A stretch of 64,000 nucleotides of DNA, from positions 214,162 through 278,161 of the forward strand of contig NZ_BBOJ01000013.1 in assembly GCF_000974445.1 (NCBI RefSeq). The letters are read 5' to 3'. This DNA comes from Lentzea aerocolonigenes. GTDB taxonomy: Bacteria; Actinomycetota; Actinomycetes; Mycobacteriales; Pseudonocardiaceae. Position 1 is the stretch's first letter, and every line of letters starts with the position of its first letter. The notes below the pieces were generated by a model. The model had not been told where the DNA came from, made no database searches, and was given only the letters and a program-made list of their open reading frames with translations. The position numbers were made by a program, and so were the translations under genes. This document shows positions 33,619 through 42,350 of this stretch, one piece after another.

Positions 33619-34977
33619 TTGGACAGGAATGCGTTCCAGGTCGGAGCAGAAGACGCTTTTCGCCGACTAGTCGCCACACTGCGAATGGCAATGACATCCA
33701 CTGCGGAGATCAGGGGCGAATACCGCCTGAACAAGAAGATTATCAAAGATGTCGAATCGCTCCTAAATCCCGAACAAAGCGCGAAGTTTAGGTCCCACCT
33801 CACCGAACTCCGAGACTCCATTCATACCGCTCTCAATGCTGCAGAAAATGGCAGTACCGGCGCCAATATACAGGTTTTGCCTGACAGAATCGCAGATCCG
33901 GAAGTGCGCGCCGCCTTTGATATTGTCACGACCGATATGTTCAGATCTGTTAGGCAAATATCGGACAAGGAGTACGCCCTACAGGCGGCTATCGTCTCAA
34001 TCGTGTCGGCCTTCGAGGTATTCTCCGTACAGGTATTGTCATACTTCTACGGACTCCATCCTTCGGCAATTTCAGAAGATCCCCAGTTCTCCCTGAAGGA
34101 TGCGGTATCCCTGGGATCGATCGAGAAAGTGATTGAGCAAGCCGCAAATAAGGCTGCAAATTCGCAGATGGAGAAGCCGTTCGAGGACTGGATTTCCCTG
34201 CTGATGCAGCATACTGGGATGCGCATTGCAAAGAGGCCGGCAGAGTGGCCAGTTCAATGGCGACTCCTCGGGCAGATATTTGTGGTTCGCAACTGCTTGA
34301 TCCATGCTGGAGGAAATACGGACGAACGCTACGCCGCAAGAATGAAGAAATATGGAATCGATGCACCAGGCAGCGGTCATGCGATCGAGCTCGAGCAAGA
34401 CAACGTTGTAATTGCCGCAGGCGCAGCGCTAGCTGTCGCTGCTCATATCTACTTTGGAATGGGAAAGAAGCAGATTGGTTCAGACGACGACGGACAGCAC
34501 CACCGTCGACTAAGGGAAGTTTTGTCGGACTCCATATCCGATATAATCCGCAGCGGCAATGCGGAATCCATCAGACCTCTTGCGGCGAGCTTCGATTTCC
34601 TTGCAAGTGATGTCGAACCGGTCGATAGACTCCAAGTTCTACTGCTAACGGCGGTATACCTCAACGGCGGCCCGGAGCAGGCACGAACCATATCGTCATC
34701 ACTAGACTGGCCAAACAATGATGCACGCCTTAGGATTATCGAGGCCGCTTTCAAAGGCGCGCAAGATAACTTGCTCGACATAATCAAGGACGCCGTCCGT
34801 TCACGCGAAATTGGAATGGTCGAAATCCTAAGTCGAGCGGAGTTCCATGTTGTTCGCGACGTAGCAGGAGATAGTCAACTGCGAGAGATTACCTCCACTA
34901 TTATTCCTAATGAGAGCCAGAAAGGCGAGGCCATTCCCGAGACTGTCCCAGCGGTGATTGTAGAATTCTCCGACTAA
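33619..34977 (+). CDS. HEPN-like domain protein with helical repeat tail (candidate toxin/defence protein)
   Basis: A 452-aa protein on visibly AT-richer DNA than the rest of the window. Residues ~118-240 are helical and contain IVSAFEVFSVQVLSYFY and later VVRNCLIHAGGN, where R224-N225 and H229 form the RN(x)3H motif of HEPN nucleases, with the acidic helix upstream as expected. Residues ~330-440 look like alpha-solenoid repeats (LAASFDFLASDVEP, LLLTAVYLNGGPEQA). HEPN domains are RNases in many toxin, abortive infection and CRISPR systems. The start is TTG 33619, since stops precede it in frame. It is single on its strand in element A. The function is inferred from the motif only. Confidence 0.65.
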   Translation: MDRNAFQVGAEDAFRRLVATLRMAMTSTAEIRGEYRLNKKIIKDVESLLNPEQSAKFRSHLTELRDSIHTALNAAENGSTGANIQVLPDRIADPEVRAAFDIVTTDMFRSVRQISDKEYALQAAIVSIVSAFEVFSVQVLSYFYGLHPSAISEDPQFSLKDAVSLGSIEKVIEQAANKAANSQMEKPFEDWISLLMQHTGMRIAKRPAEWPVQWRLLGQIFVVRNCLIHAGGNTDERYAARMKKYGIDAPGSGHAIELEQDNVVIAAGAALAVAAHIYFGMGKKQIGSDDDGQHHRRLREVLSDSISDIIRSGNAESIRPLAASFDFLASDVEPVDRLQVLLLTAVYLNGGPEQARTISSSLDWPNNDARLRIIEAAFKGAQDNLLDIIKDAVRSREIGMVEILSRAEFHVVRDVAGDSQLREITSTIIPNESQKGEAIPETVPAVIVEFSD

Positions 34978-34983
34978 CCTATC

Positions 34984-35781
34984 TCAAGAGATCGCGGATT
35001 GGACGAGCGACTGCAGGCTGTCGGCAACACCGGGCGCAGCAACGATAGTGTGTGCCGACGTTGGCACATGAGGTCTCCCTGCGCTATCGACTACGATGGC
35101 CCCCGACTCTCGGGCAATGAGTAGACCGACCGCTAGATCGAGCGCCCTGTTTGAAAGAATTACCGCACCATCGATTCGCCCTTCGGCCAGCCAGACAAGG
35201 TCATGTGCCGCTGACCCGAACATCCGCACGCGCTCTACGCGCGCCGCGAGCGCGGCAGTAACGGCAATCCGTTGCCTATTCTTTTCGGTCGCATTTTCTC
35301 CAACTGCGTAGTCACCGATCGCCACGATCGACTTCGCTAGATCAGTAGCAGCACTTACTGCCATCGTCCTCCCATTTACGATGGCCCCCGCGCCCTCGAC
35401 TGCAGAGTAGTGAAGATCCATATAGGGCAAAGAAACTGCGGAAACGAGTGTGTGATCGCCTTGCGCAAGAGCAAGAGATACTCCACATAGCGGCACGCCG
35501 TGAACGAAATTGGCTGTTCCGTCGATCGGATCCAGCCACCAGACGAATTCGCTATCTGCGGCCCCATTGCTGCGACCTTCTTCCTCGCCGATAAACCCAA
35601 TCTCGGGCGTTGTCTTGGCAAGATAGGCGCGGATCTCGTGCTCAATCCTCACGTCCACGTCAGTGAACGTGTCGCGGTCGGTCTTCTCCGTGACGGTCTC
35701 CGGGCGGGCGGTCTTGATCAGCTCACGACCGATGCGGACGGCCTTCCGGGCGACGTCCGCCAGGTGGTCGAGCTGGTACAT
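34984..35781 (-). CDS. Inositol monophosphatase family protein
   Basis: A 265-aa Mg-dependent phosphatase of the IMPase/FBPase/CysQ family. Metal motifs: GFIGEEEGRS, WWLDPIDGTANFVHG, SAAHDLVWLAEGRIDG and a weakened last motif RALDLAVGLLIA, in which Leu replaces the usual Trp. The substrate could be inositol phosphate, PAP or another sugar phosphate. The N-terminal third has chromosome-like base use while the rest is AT-richer, which suggests a patchwork history. ATG 35781 shares one base with the stop of the truncated DUF5919 gene (TGATG), so the two were an operon. It ends 6 bp from the convergent HEPN-like gene. Confidence 0.88.
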   Translation of the reverse strand: MYQLDHLADVARKAVRIGRELIKTARPETVTEKTDRDTFTDVDVRIEHEIRAYLAKTTPEIGFIGEEEGRSNGAADSEFVWWLDPIDGTANFVHGVPLCGVSLALAQGDHTLVSAVSLPYMDLHYSAVEGAGAIVNGRTMAVSAATDLAKSIVAIGDYAVGENATEKNRQRIAVTAALAARVERVRMFGSAAHDLVWLAEGRIDGAVILSNRALDLAVGLLIARESGAIVVDSAGRPHVPTSAHTIVAAPGVADSLQSLVQSAIS

Positions 35782-36206
35782 CAAGCAACCTCCCGAGCGC
35801 GGTCCCACATGGACTCGAAGACCTGAGCGAACGTCGTGTAGAGACCGGGCATGGTCTCGTCCTTCTCGATGACCAACGTGGGCGACTCGACGCCCCGCGC
35901 GTCTGGCAGGTACGGCTGCACCACACACTTGAACTGGTCGACGATCGTGATGTTGTAGCGGATCGGCTCGTCGTAGACGCGGATGCCTACCGAACCCTTG
36001 GCGTTCGGTGACACCTTCGCCCCGAGACGGCTCAGTGCCTCGATGTTCAACCGCGTGAGCGTGCTGAGGTGTCCCGCGGGCAACCCCTCCTCGCTCTCAC
36101 GAGCGGCGGTGTGGGTGCCGTTCGGGTCGAGGAACAACGCCCTGATGGCCGTGCCTTCCTCGATCCCGTCCAGCAAGCTCTTGTCGGAGTACTGCTGGCA
36201 CAACAT
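35781..36206 (-). pseudogene. Truncated DUF5919-type protein (C-terminal part only)
   Basis: 141 codons encoding the C-terminal domain of proteins I recognise as DUF5919 (often with an N-terminal XRE helix-turn-helix). Typical segments: SDKSLLDGIEEGTAIRALFL, LSTLTRLNIEALSRL, CVVQPYLPDARGVESPTLVI and GLYTTFAQVFESMWDRA. The frame upstream of the first ATG still encodes VVTLN, continuing the family sequence, and then meets TAG exactly at the edge (36222-36224) of the right-end repeat of element A. So the N-terminal half was removed at the element boundary. A shortened product from ATG 36206 is possible but has no obvious promoter. Confidence 0.75.
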
Positions 36207-36224
36207 GTTCAGCGTGACGACCTA

Positions 36225-36302
36225 GGAACAAGATCAAAGAAGGCGCTTATCGCAGGTCAGGGCTTGATCGTGCACAGATCGATGTCATGACCGGAGACTC
36301 TA
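36225..36302. repeat. Right-end repeat of element A with core (middle att site)
   Basis: 78 bp ending in the core GACTCTA, matching 37735-37812 at 70 of 78 positions. It overlaps the left-end repeat of element B (36296-36329), so this site joins A to B. Confidence 0.85.
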
Positions 36303-36329
36303 GCTTTTGACCTCTGCTGCTCTCGACGC
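36296..36329. repeat. Left-end repeat of element B, copy 2
   Basis: 34 bp identical to 32563-32596, starting with the core GACTCTA. Confidence 0.85.
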
Positions 36330-36531
36330 ACGCCTCCGGAAACCACTGTCCGTCGCCATCGTCGATCCGGGTTGTCGTGACGCCGTTTCCGGCGCGGAAG
36401 CACCAAATCGGAATCGGTGAGATCAGAAACGTGGAAACGTCAGGACAATCGACCATTTGGACATGGCTCGTACCGAGATTGCCCGCCGGCCCGCCGGTCG
36501 GGTACTGATACTTGTCAGGACCGTTGCCTTG

Positions 36532-37248
36532 TTATTCGCTTTCGGTGGACTCGCGGTCCTGCGCTGATTCGATGACCAGCGGTGCCGAAGTCTCGGCGGC
36601 GGCGATCTGGTTGAACTGGACGATCGTGCGGTCCAGTTGCTTTGCCAGGCCGGGGATCGTGTTGGGCGGGAAGTAGACGTCGGCACCGGCGTCCAGGAGG
36701 CGGCGGACCGGACCCTCGTAGACGACCCCGAGCTCCCTGTCCTCGACCTCCGCGATGACCACCCGCGCCTTCGGGAACATCTGCCGGAGGCTTCCGATCA
36801 ACTGCGGGCTGAGCGGCGGGATCAACAGTACTTCGGCGCTCGCGGGGGCCGAGTACATGTCCAGCACGATGTAGTCGGAGCCGAGCTGCGCCGACAGCGT
36901 CGACCTCGCGGACGACGACAGCGTCATGGCGGTGGCCACGACGGTCACGTCGTCGTAGGTCCCCGACGGGTTTTCGTCGGAATTCGGAGTTTCGACGCGG
37001 AATGTTCCGCCCGCCTCGGAAATCTTCGCGATCGGCACACCGTCCTTGACGATGAAGAGATCCTCACCCGGAGGAAGGACCTCGATCGCCGCTATGACGG
37101 CTTCCGGAAACCGGGTGGAATCGATCCACCGCGGAGTTTGTTCTCCCCACATGACACCCGATTCTTGCAGTACCGGCGCACTGATCGCCGTGCGACCTCC
37201 TTTCCGGGCAGGAGAGGACGTCCGTTCCGCAGGAGAATGGGAGGTCAC
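36532..37248 (-). CDS. Hypothetical protein with Phd-like N-terminal region
   Basis: Up to 238 aa (GTG 37248) or 206 aa (ATG 37152); the start is uncertain. The region around VIAAIEVLPPGEDLFIVKDGVPIAKIS resembles the Phd/YefM antitoxin fold (a helix, then a strand pair ending in G-x-P-x-A-x-I). The rest has a Rossmann-like feel (LIPPLSPQLIGSLRQMFPKARVVIAE, VRRLLDAGADVYFP) but no motif I can name. A strong ribosome-like AAAGGAGGT near 37206 lacks a well-placed in-frame start, hinting at decay or a shifted start. It is cargo of element B. No toxin gene is adjacent. Confidence 0.55.
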   Translation of the reverse strand: MTSHSPAERTSSPARKGGRTAISAPVLQESGVMWGEQTPRWIDSTRFPEAVIAAIEVLPPGEDLFIVKDGVPIAKISEAGGTFRVETPNSDENPSGTYDDVTVVATAMTLSSSARSTLSAQLGSDYIVLDMYSAPASAEVLLIPPLSPQLIGSLRQMFPKARVVIAEVEDRELGVVYEGPVRRLLDAGADVYFPPNTIPGLAKQLDRTIVQFNQIAAAETSAPLVIESAQDRESTESE

Positions 37249-37398
37249 CGGTCACGGGCGGTTCAGCTGGGCTCCGTCCCGCAGGTACGTGAGGGTGGCG
37301 AGCACCAGGCGGTTGCGGTCGTCACCGGGGGGCGAAGCACAGCTTCAGCGAAGATGTTGCCGACGTGCAACCGCCAGATCGCGATCATCAACAACAGG

Positions 37399-37709
37399 CT
37401 GACTTTCAGACTGCCAAAGGGACACAAGACGCGGGAAATCCCACTGAGTGAGGTTGGCACGCTCTCAGGCACCTCTACGCCTCTCACCTGCTCGCACAAG
37501 GCGTGAGCATCCGAGAGTTGGCGGACTACCTCGGGCACACCTCCCCTGCGTTCACACTCCGCAAGTACGCACACCTGATGCCGTCCAGTCACCACAGGGC
37601 GCGCCTGGCCGTCAACTCGATGATCAAACCGCGCAAGGTGGCCCCGTCCATCAGCGGGCAGACAGCGACCGGCGAGATCGTGCCGAACGCACGGCCCGAG
37701 GACGTCTGA
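37399..37709 (+). pseudogene. Broken tyrosine recombinase (integrase) of element B
   Basis: Two pieces in different frames. 37399-37455 encodes LTFRLPKGHKTREIPL, the middle of an AICE-type integrase. 37458-37709 encodes HALRHLYASHLLAQGVSIREL, the HxxR box, then DYLGHTSPAFTLRKYAHLM with the catalytic Tyr, then a normal tail and stop 26 bp before the right-end repeat. Roughly 60 residues that should lie between them are missing, along with the N-terminal half. Position next to the att site and orientation towards it fit an integrase. It cannot be active, so the element is not self-mobile. Confidence 0.85.
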
Positions 37710-37734
37710 CAGCCTGGACACGGCCTGACGGACC

Positions 37735-37812
37735 GGAACAAGATCAAAGAGAGCTCTTACAGCAGGTCAGCGCTTGATCGTGCACACGTCGATGTCATGA
37801 CCGGAGACTCTA
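37735..37812. repeat. attR-like site: right-end repeat of element B with core
   Basis: 78-bp repeat ending in the core GACTCTA at 37806-37812, then chromosomal DNA. It is related to 36225-36302 at 70 of 78 positions. Confidence 0.85.
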
Positions 37813-37876
37813 ACTTCGAGCCGTCGGTGACCGGGAAACGGTTCTACAGTGACCCGGCGGTGAGCGGAGGTGCGAC

Positions 37877-38152
37877 GTGTGGGCTGTCGTGGGCGTCTGG
37901 GAGCTCAGCCCGGAGATGCACGACGAGTGGCGGGCGCAGGTGCCGCTGATGGCGTCGAGCAAGGTCGGGACGCCGGGGTTCGTGCACGGGACGTGGACGC
38001 AGGACGGCCACGCGGTCCAGGTGTTCGACAACAAGGACGACGCGCGTCGCTACCACGCGAAGATGCGCGACGAGGGCTATCTCGAACGGCCGGGGCTGAC
38101 GTGCCTCGTGTGGGACTTGGCCGAGGTGGGCGCGGAGTCTCAGGCACCCTAG
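37877..38152 (+). CDS. Small ABM-like hypothetical protein, 91 aa
   Basis: A compact protein of ferredoxin-like alpha/beta appearance (WAVVGVWELSPEMHDEW, GFVHGTWTQDGHAVQVFDNKDDARRYHAKM), reminiscent of antibiotic-biosynthesis-monooxygenase-type dimeric barrels, but without a diagnostic active site. GTG 37877 has GGAGG 6 nt upstream. Only 4 nt separate it from the nucleoside hydrolase gene, so they form an operon. It is the first chromosomal gene after the island. Confidence 0.7.
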   Translation: MWAVVGVWELSPEMHDEWRAQVPLMASSKVGTPGFVHGTWTQDGHAVQVFDNKDDARRYHAKMRDEGYLERPGLTCLVWDLAEVGAESQAP

Positions 38153-38156
38153 AGGC

Positions 38157-38993
38157 ATGGCGACTCCTCTCATCATCGACACCGATCCCGGCGTCGACGA
38201 CGCGTTCGCGATCGCGCTCGCTGCCCGCAGTCCCGAGGTCGAGCTCGTGGGCCTCACGACCGTGTTCGGCAACGTCGGGCTCGACCTCACCACCCGCAAC
38301 GCCCAGCGGTTGCTCGCCCACCTCGGCCGCACGGACGTGCCCGTGGTCAAGGGTGCGGAAGGGCCCAGCGGGGCGGCGGACGTGCACGGCGAGGACGGGC
38401 TCGGCGGGCAGGCGCACACGTTGCCCGAGAACGACCGGGAGCTCTTCGGTGACGACGTCGTCGGCTTCTTCCGTGAGCGCCTCACGCCGGAGACCGTGGT
38501 GGTGGCGATCGGGCCGCAGACCAACATCGCCAGGGCGCTCGACGCCGGGCTCGTGTTCCCCAGGCTGATCGTCATGGGTGGCGGGCTGGACGTCGGCAAC
38601 ACGACCGAGCGCGCCGAGTTCAACTTCTGGGCCGATCCCGCCGCGGCGCGCACGGTGATCCGCAAGGGCAACCCGGTCGTCGTGCCGCTCAACCTCACGC
38701 ACCGCTGCATCGCCGACACCGAGTTCCTCGAGAAGGTCGACCCGGTCCTGAGCAACTTCACCGGCACCTACCGCGCGTACCTCGCCAACCGGTCGGAGAA
38801 CCAGGGGATCTACGTCCACGACGCGGTCGCGGTGGCCGAGGCGATCGTTCCCGGCGCGCTCAAGACCGAGACGCACCGGCTCGACGTCGACGACGAAGGT
38901 GCGCTCGTCGACGGAAACCACCAGGTAGAGGTCGCGTTGGACACCGATTGGCCCGCGTTGAGGGCCTTCATGGAGCAGCGGTTGTCCGTTTGA
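38157..38993 (+). CDS. Inosine-uridine preferring nucleoside hydrolase family protein
   Basis: A 278-aa calcium-dependent nucleoside N-ribohydrolase. The metal motif IIDTDPGVDDAFAI is at the N-terminus, with GNVGLDLTTRNAQRLL, VMGGGLDVGN, EFNFWADPAAAR and the late VHDAVAVAEA aspartate. It cleaves the N-glycosidic bond of ribonucleosides; purine or pyrimidine preference is unclear. There is no signal peptide, so it acts in the cytoplasm on scavenged nucleosides. ATG 38157. The secreted mannosidase gene downstream starts 58 bp later. Confidence 0.93.
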   Translation: MATPLIIDTDPGVDDAFAIALAARSPEVELVGLTTVFGNVGLDLTTRNAQRLLAHLGRTDVPVVKGAEGPSGAADVHGEDGLGGQAHTLPENDRELFGDDVVGFFRERLTPETVVVAIGPQTNIARALDAGLVFPRLIVMGGGLDVGNTTERAEFNFWADPAAARTVIRKGNPVVVPLNLTHRCIADTEFLEKVDPVLSNFTGTYRAYLANRSENQGIYVHDAVAVAEAIVPGALKTETHRLDVDDEGALVDGNHQVEVALDTDWPALRAFMEQRLSV

Positions 38994-39051
38994 CGACAAC
39001 TTCGTGTCGCTCTCTGGGGTTGTGCGGGCACGGAAAGTAGGGTCCGCGACC

Positions 39052-42000
39052 ATGCAGCGAAGAGTCCTCACGACAGCTGCGGTGGCGGTGGCCATGACGT
39101 TCGGAGTGGTCCCTGCCTCCGCTCAGCCCCAGATCCAGGTGGTGCCGGACCCCGCGGCACACGTGAACCCGTTCATCGGCACGACCAACCTCGGGAACAC
39201 CTTTCCCGGCGCGGTCGTGCCGTTCGGCATGTTCTCCTTCAGCCCCGAGGCGTCCCGCGGCAACACCCTGCGCGCCGCGGCTCCCGGCGGCTACCGGTAC
39301 GACGCCACGAAGATCCGCGGCTTCAGCCTCACCCACATGTCGGGGACGGGATGCGCGGGCGGCAGCGGGGACATCCCGATCTTCCCGCACGTCGGGACCG
39401 TCACGACCAGCCCCACGACGGACGCCAAGGACGAGGTCTACGCGAGCGAGTTCGCGCACGCCGACGAGGTCGCCAAGCCCGGCCGCTACGACGTGACCCT
39501 CAAGTCGGGCGCCAAAGCCGAGCTCTCCGCCACCGAACGCACCGGTGCGGCGCGGTTCAGCTTCCCCGCGGGCAAGCCGGCGACGGTGCTGGTCAACACG
39601 TCCAAGTCGCAGGTCGGCAGCACCGACGCCCAGACCGTGATCGACAGGGCCAAGCGGACGATCACCGGCAGCGTCACGTCCGGGAACTTCTGCGGCTACA
39701 TCAACCAGGTCGGCCGCCGCAGCTACTACACGCTGCACTTCGTGGCGGAGTTCGACCAGGACTTCACCGAGGTCGGCACGTATCAAGACAACGTTGTCAC
39801 GCCCGATTCCACCTCTGCCAAGGGCGGCACGACGTACGGCACGAACGGCTGGCCGGTGCTCGGCAAGGGTTCCGGCGCCTACCTCGGCTTCGCGCCCGGC
39901 TCGCAGGTCGGCGTCAAGGTCGGCATCTCCTACGTCAGCCTCGACAACGCGCGCGAGAACCTCAAGACCGAGAACAAGGGTCAGTCCATTGAGGACATGA
40001 GGGACAACGCGTACATCGCGTGGCAGAAGCAGCTCAGGCGCATCGAGGTCGGCGGCGGCTCCGATGACGAGCGGACCAAGTTCTACACCGCGCTGTACCA
40101 CTCCCTGTTGCACCCCAACCTGTTCAGCGACGTCAACGGCGAGTACGCCGGTTTCGACGGCAAGACCCACAAGATCGACAAGCGCAGGCAGAAGGCCCAG
40201 TACGGCACCTTCTCCGGCTGGGACGTCTACCGCTCGCAGCTGCAGCTCGTGACGCTGCTGGAACCGCAGATCGGCTCGGACATCGCGCAGTCTCTGCTCA
40301 ACCAGGCCGACCAGAACAACGGCGTGTGGGACCGCTGGACGCACAACGGTGGCGGCACGCACGTGATGAACGGCGACCCCGCGCCCATCGCGCTGGCCGC
40401 CATCGCGGCGTTCGGCGGCGACAAGTACGACATCAAGTCGTCGCTCACGTCTCTGGTGAAGGCCGCGACCGTGCCCACCCCGCTCGACCTGAGCAAGGAC
40501 GGCTGGGCCGTCATGTCGGTCGGGCAGCGGCCGTCGCTCGACAAGTACCTGAAGCACCAGTACATGCCGTCCGTGTCGAACGCGTGGGGTGGCGCGGCGG
40601 AGACCCTGGAGATCTCCGCGGCGGACTTCGCGATCAGTCAGCTAGCCGCGCGCACGGGCGACAAGAAGACCGCGAAGACGTTCGCCGAACGCGCGCAGTG
40701 GTGGCAGAACAACTTCGATCCCGTGGCGGACAAGACCGGCGGGTACATCCGCAACCGCAACGCCGACGGCAGCTGGGTCAAGGACTTCACGCCCGACACC
40801 GGCAACGGGTTCGTCGAGGGCAGCAGCGCGCAGTACACGTGGATGGTCACGCACAACGTCGCCGGGCTCGTGGAGTCGTTGGGCGGCCGGGAACGCGCGA
40901 ACAAGCGGCTGGACGACTTCTTCCACAACGCGGACGGCAGCTGGGCGCTGACCGGCAAGGGCGGCGCGAAGTCCGAACTGGACAACGAACCGTCGGTGAA
41001 CGTGCCGTGGCTCTACAACTACACCGGCCAGCCCGCCAAGACGCAGGAGACGTTGCGCGAGACGATCAACACGCTGTGGAAGAACGCCCCCGGTGGTATT
41101 CCCGGCAACGACGACCTCGGCGCGATGTCGTCCTGGTACGTCTTCACCTCGATGGGCATCTACCCGCAGGTGCCGTCACGCGCCGAGCTCGTGCTGAGCA
41201 GCCCGCTGTTCACGTCGGTGAAGATCAACCGCGGTGGTGGCAAGGACATCACGATCAACGCCCCGCAGGCGAACACCGCCACGAAGTACGTGCAGTCGTT
41301 GAAGGTCAACGGCCGCGCGTCGTCGAAGACCTGGCTGCCCGAGTCGTTCGCGGAGCGCGGCGGCAAGCTGGACTTCGTGCTGGGCAAGTCGCCCTCCGCG
41401 TGGGGCACGGGTGCGTCGGACGCGCCGCCGTCGTTCCGCGACGGGGAGCAGCCGATCAGGCACGACCAGCCCTACTACCTCACGGTCGAGCCGCGGCAGC
41501 TCGTGGTCGAGCCGGGCAAGTCGGTGACGGCGAGAGTCAACGCGGTCAAGCTGTACGACGGCGACCCCAAGGCGACCTACACGATCTCCGGACCGGAGGC
41601 GCTGAAGTTCACGCCCACCACCGGTGCCGTGCCGTCGGAGTTCACGATCTCGGCGGAAGCCGGTACCGCGCAGGGCTTCTACGACTTCACCGTCACGGTG
41701 AACGTCGCGGGCGCCGCGAAACCGGTCGTGCTGCCGCAGACGGTGAAGGTCGCCCCTGCGGGCAGCATGCTCGCCGCCGTGAACAACGTCGGTGCGTCCG
41801 CTGATGCGGACGGCGACGGCGATTTCGACGGCGGCGGCTACAGCTACTCGCGCGAGGCGCTGGCCACGGCGGGTCTCACGCCGGGCGGCACGGGCACGGT
41901 CGACGGTCTGACGTTCACGTGGCCGAACTCCCCCGCCGGCAGGCCGGACAATGCGACAGGGACGAAGCAAACGCTTGTCCTGTCCGGAACCCGGCTCGCG

Positions 42001-42309
42001 TTCCTCGGCTCGGCGGCCAACGGCGGGCGGACGAGGACCGCGACGGTGACGTTCACCGACGGCACCACGGCACCGGTCGAGATCGGCTTCAGCGACTGGA
42101 CGCTCGGCGGCGGCGGGCAGACACCGAGCTACGGCAACGTGATCGTCGCGAACACGCCGTACCGCAACCAGCTCGGCGGCGGCAACGAGAAGGTCGCCAC
42201 GCACATCTTCGCGACGAAGACGTACGTGGCTCCGGAAGGCAAGACGCTCGCGAGCATCGTGCTGCCGGAGGACGGCGACCTGCACGTCTTCGCCGTGGCG
42301 ATGGGCTAG
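39052..42309 (+). CDS. Secreted GH92 alpha-mannosidase, multidomain
   Basis: A 1085-aa exported exo-alpha-mannosidase. The signal peptide ends near VVPASAQP. The GH92 region (~35-790) starts with VNPFIGTTNLGNTFPGAVVPFGMF, has GFSLTHMSGTGCAGGSGDIP, the KFYTALYHSLLHPN block, FSGWDVYRSQ, and GNDDLGAMSSWYVFTSMG near its end; the Glu residues expected for catalysis are present. The last ~280 residues form an Ig/NEW3-like part and a beta-rich domain (NVGASADADGDGDFDGGG onward) probably used for glycan binding. The target may be fungal or bacterial mannan. ATG 39052 is used in place of an upstream GTG that would spoil the signal. Confidence 0.93.
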   Translation: MQRRVLTTAAVAVAMTFGVVPASAQPQIQVVPDPAAHVNPFIGTTNLGNTFPGAVVPFGMFSFSPEASRGNTLRAAAPGGYRYDATKIRGFSLTHMSGTGCAGGSGDIPIFPHVGTVTTSPTTDAKDEVYASEFAHADEVAKPGRYDVTLKSGAKAELSATERTGAARFSFPAGKPATVLVNTSKSQVGSTDAQTVIDRAKRTITGSVTSGNFCGYINQVGRRSYYTLHFVAEFDQDFTEVGTYQDNVVTPDSTSAKGGTTYGTNGWPVLGKGSGAYLGFAPGSQVGVKVGISYVSLDNARENLKTENKGQSIEDMRDNAYIAWQKQLRRIEVGGGSDDERTKFYTALYHSLLHPNLFSDVNGEYAGFDGKTHKIDKRRQKAQYGTFSGWDVYRSQLQLVTLLEPQIGSDIAQSLLNQADQNNGVWDRWTHNGGGTHVMNGDPAPIALAAIAAFGGDKYDIKSSLTSLVKAATVPTPLDLSKDGWAVMSVGQRPSLDKYLKHQYMPSVSNAWGGAAETLEISAADFAISQLAARTGDKKTAKTFAERAQWWQNNFDPVADKTGGYIRNRNADGSWVKDFTPDTGNGFVEGSSAQYTWMVTHNVAGLVESLGGRERANKRLDDFFHNADGSWALTGKGGAKSELDNEPSVNVPWLYNYTGQPAKTQETLRETINTLWKNAPGGIPGNDDLGAMSSWYVFTSMGIYPQVPSRAELVLSSPLFTSVKINRGGGKDITINAPQANTATKYVQSLKVNGRASSKTWLPESFAERGGKLDFVLGKSPSAWGTGASDAPPSFRDGEQPIRHDQPYYLTVEPRQLVVEPGKSVTARVNAVKLYDGDPKATYTISGPEALKFTPTTGAVPSEFTISAEAGTAQGFYDFTVTVNVAGAAKPVVLPQTVKVAPAGSMLAAVNNVGASADADGDGDFDGGGYSYSREALATAGLTPGGTGTVDGLTFTWPNSPAGRPDNATGTKQTLVLSGTRLAFLGSAANGGRTRTATVTFTDGTTAPVEIGFSDWTLGGGGQTPSYGNVIVANTPYRNQLGGGNEKVATHIFATKTYVAPEGKTLASIVLPEDGDLHVFAVAMG

Positions 42310-42350
42310 TTCGCCAACCGCGAGTGGGCCGCAACGGGCATGATCGGTCC

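Larger units (their letters stand above)
32563..37812. mobile_element. Island of two tandem related integrated elements (remnants)
   Basis: The 7-bp core GACTCTA occurs at 32563, 36296 and 37806. The first and second copies share the 27 bp to the right (34 bp in all with the core); the second and third share the ~71 bp to the left with 8 differences. That is the pattern of chromosome-core-element A-core-element B-core-chromosome, where A and B share both ends. A spans 32563-36302 and B 36296-37812. B keeps a broken tyrosine integrase next to its right end; A has lost its integrase. The cargo is partly AT-rich. No tRNA gene is at the site. Confidence 0.8.

Noticed and set aside
36247..36456. 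69-aa minus-strand frame at the element A/B joint
   Set aside because: It spans the att core and both repeats, has no ribosome site, and looks like a readthrough of element ends.
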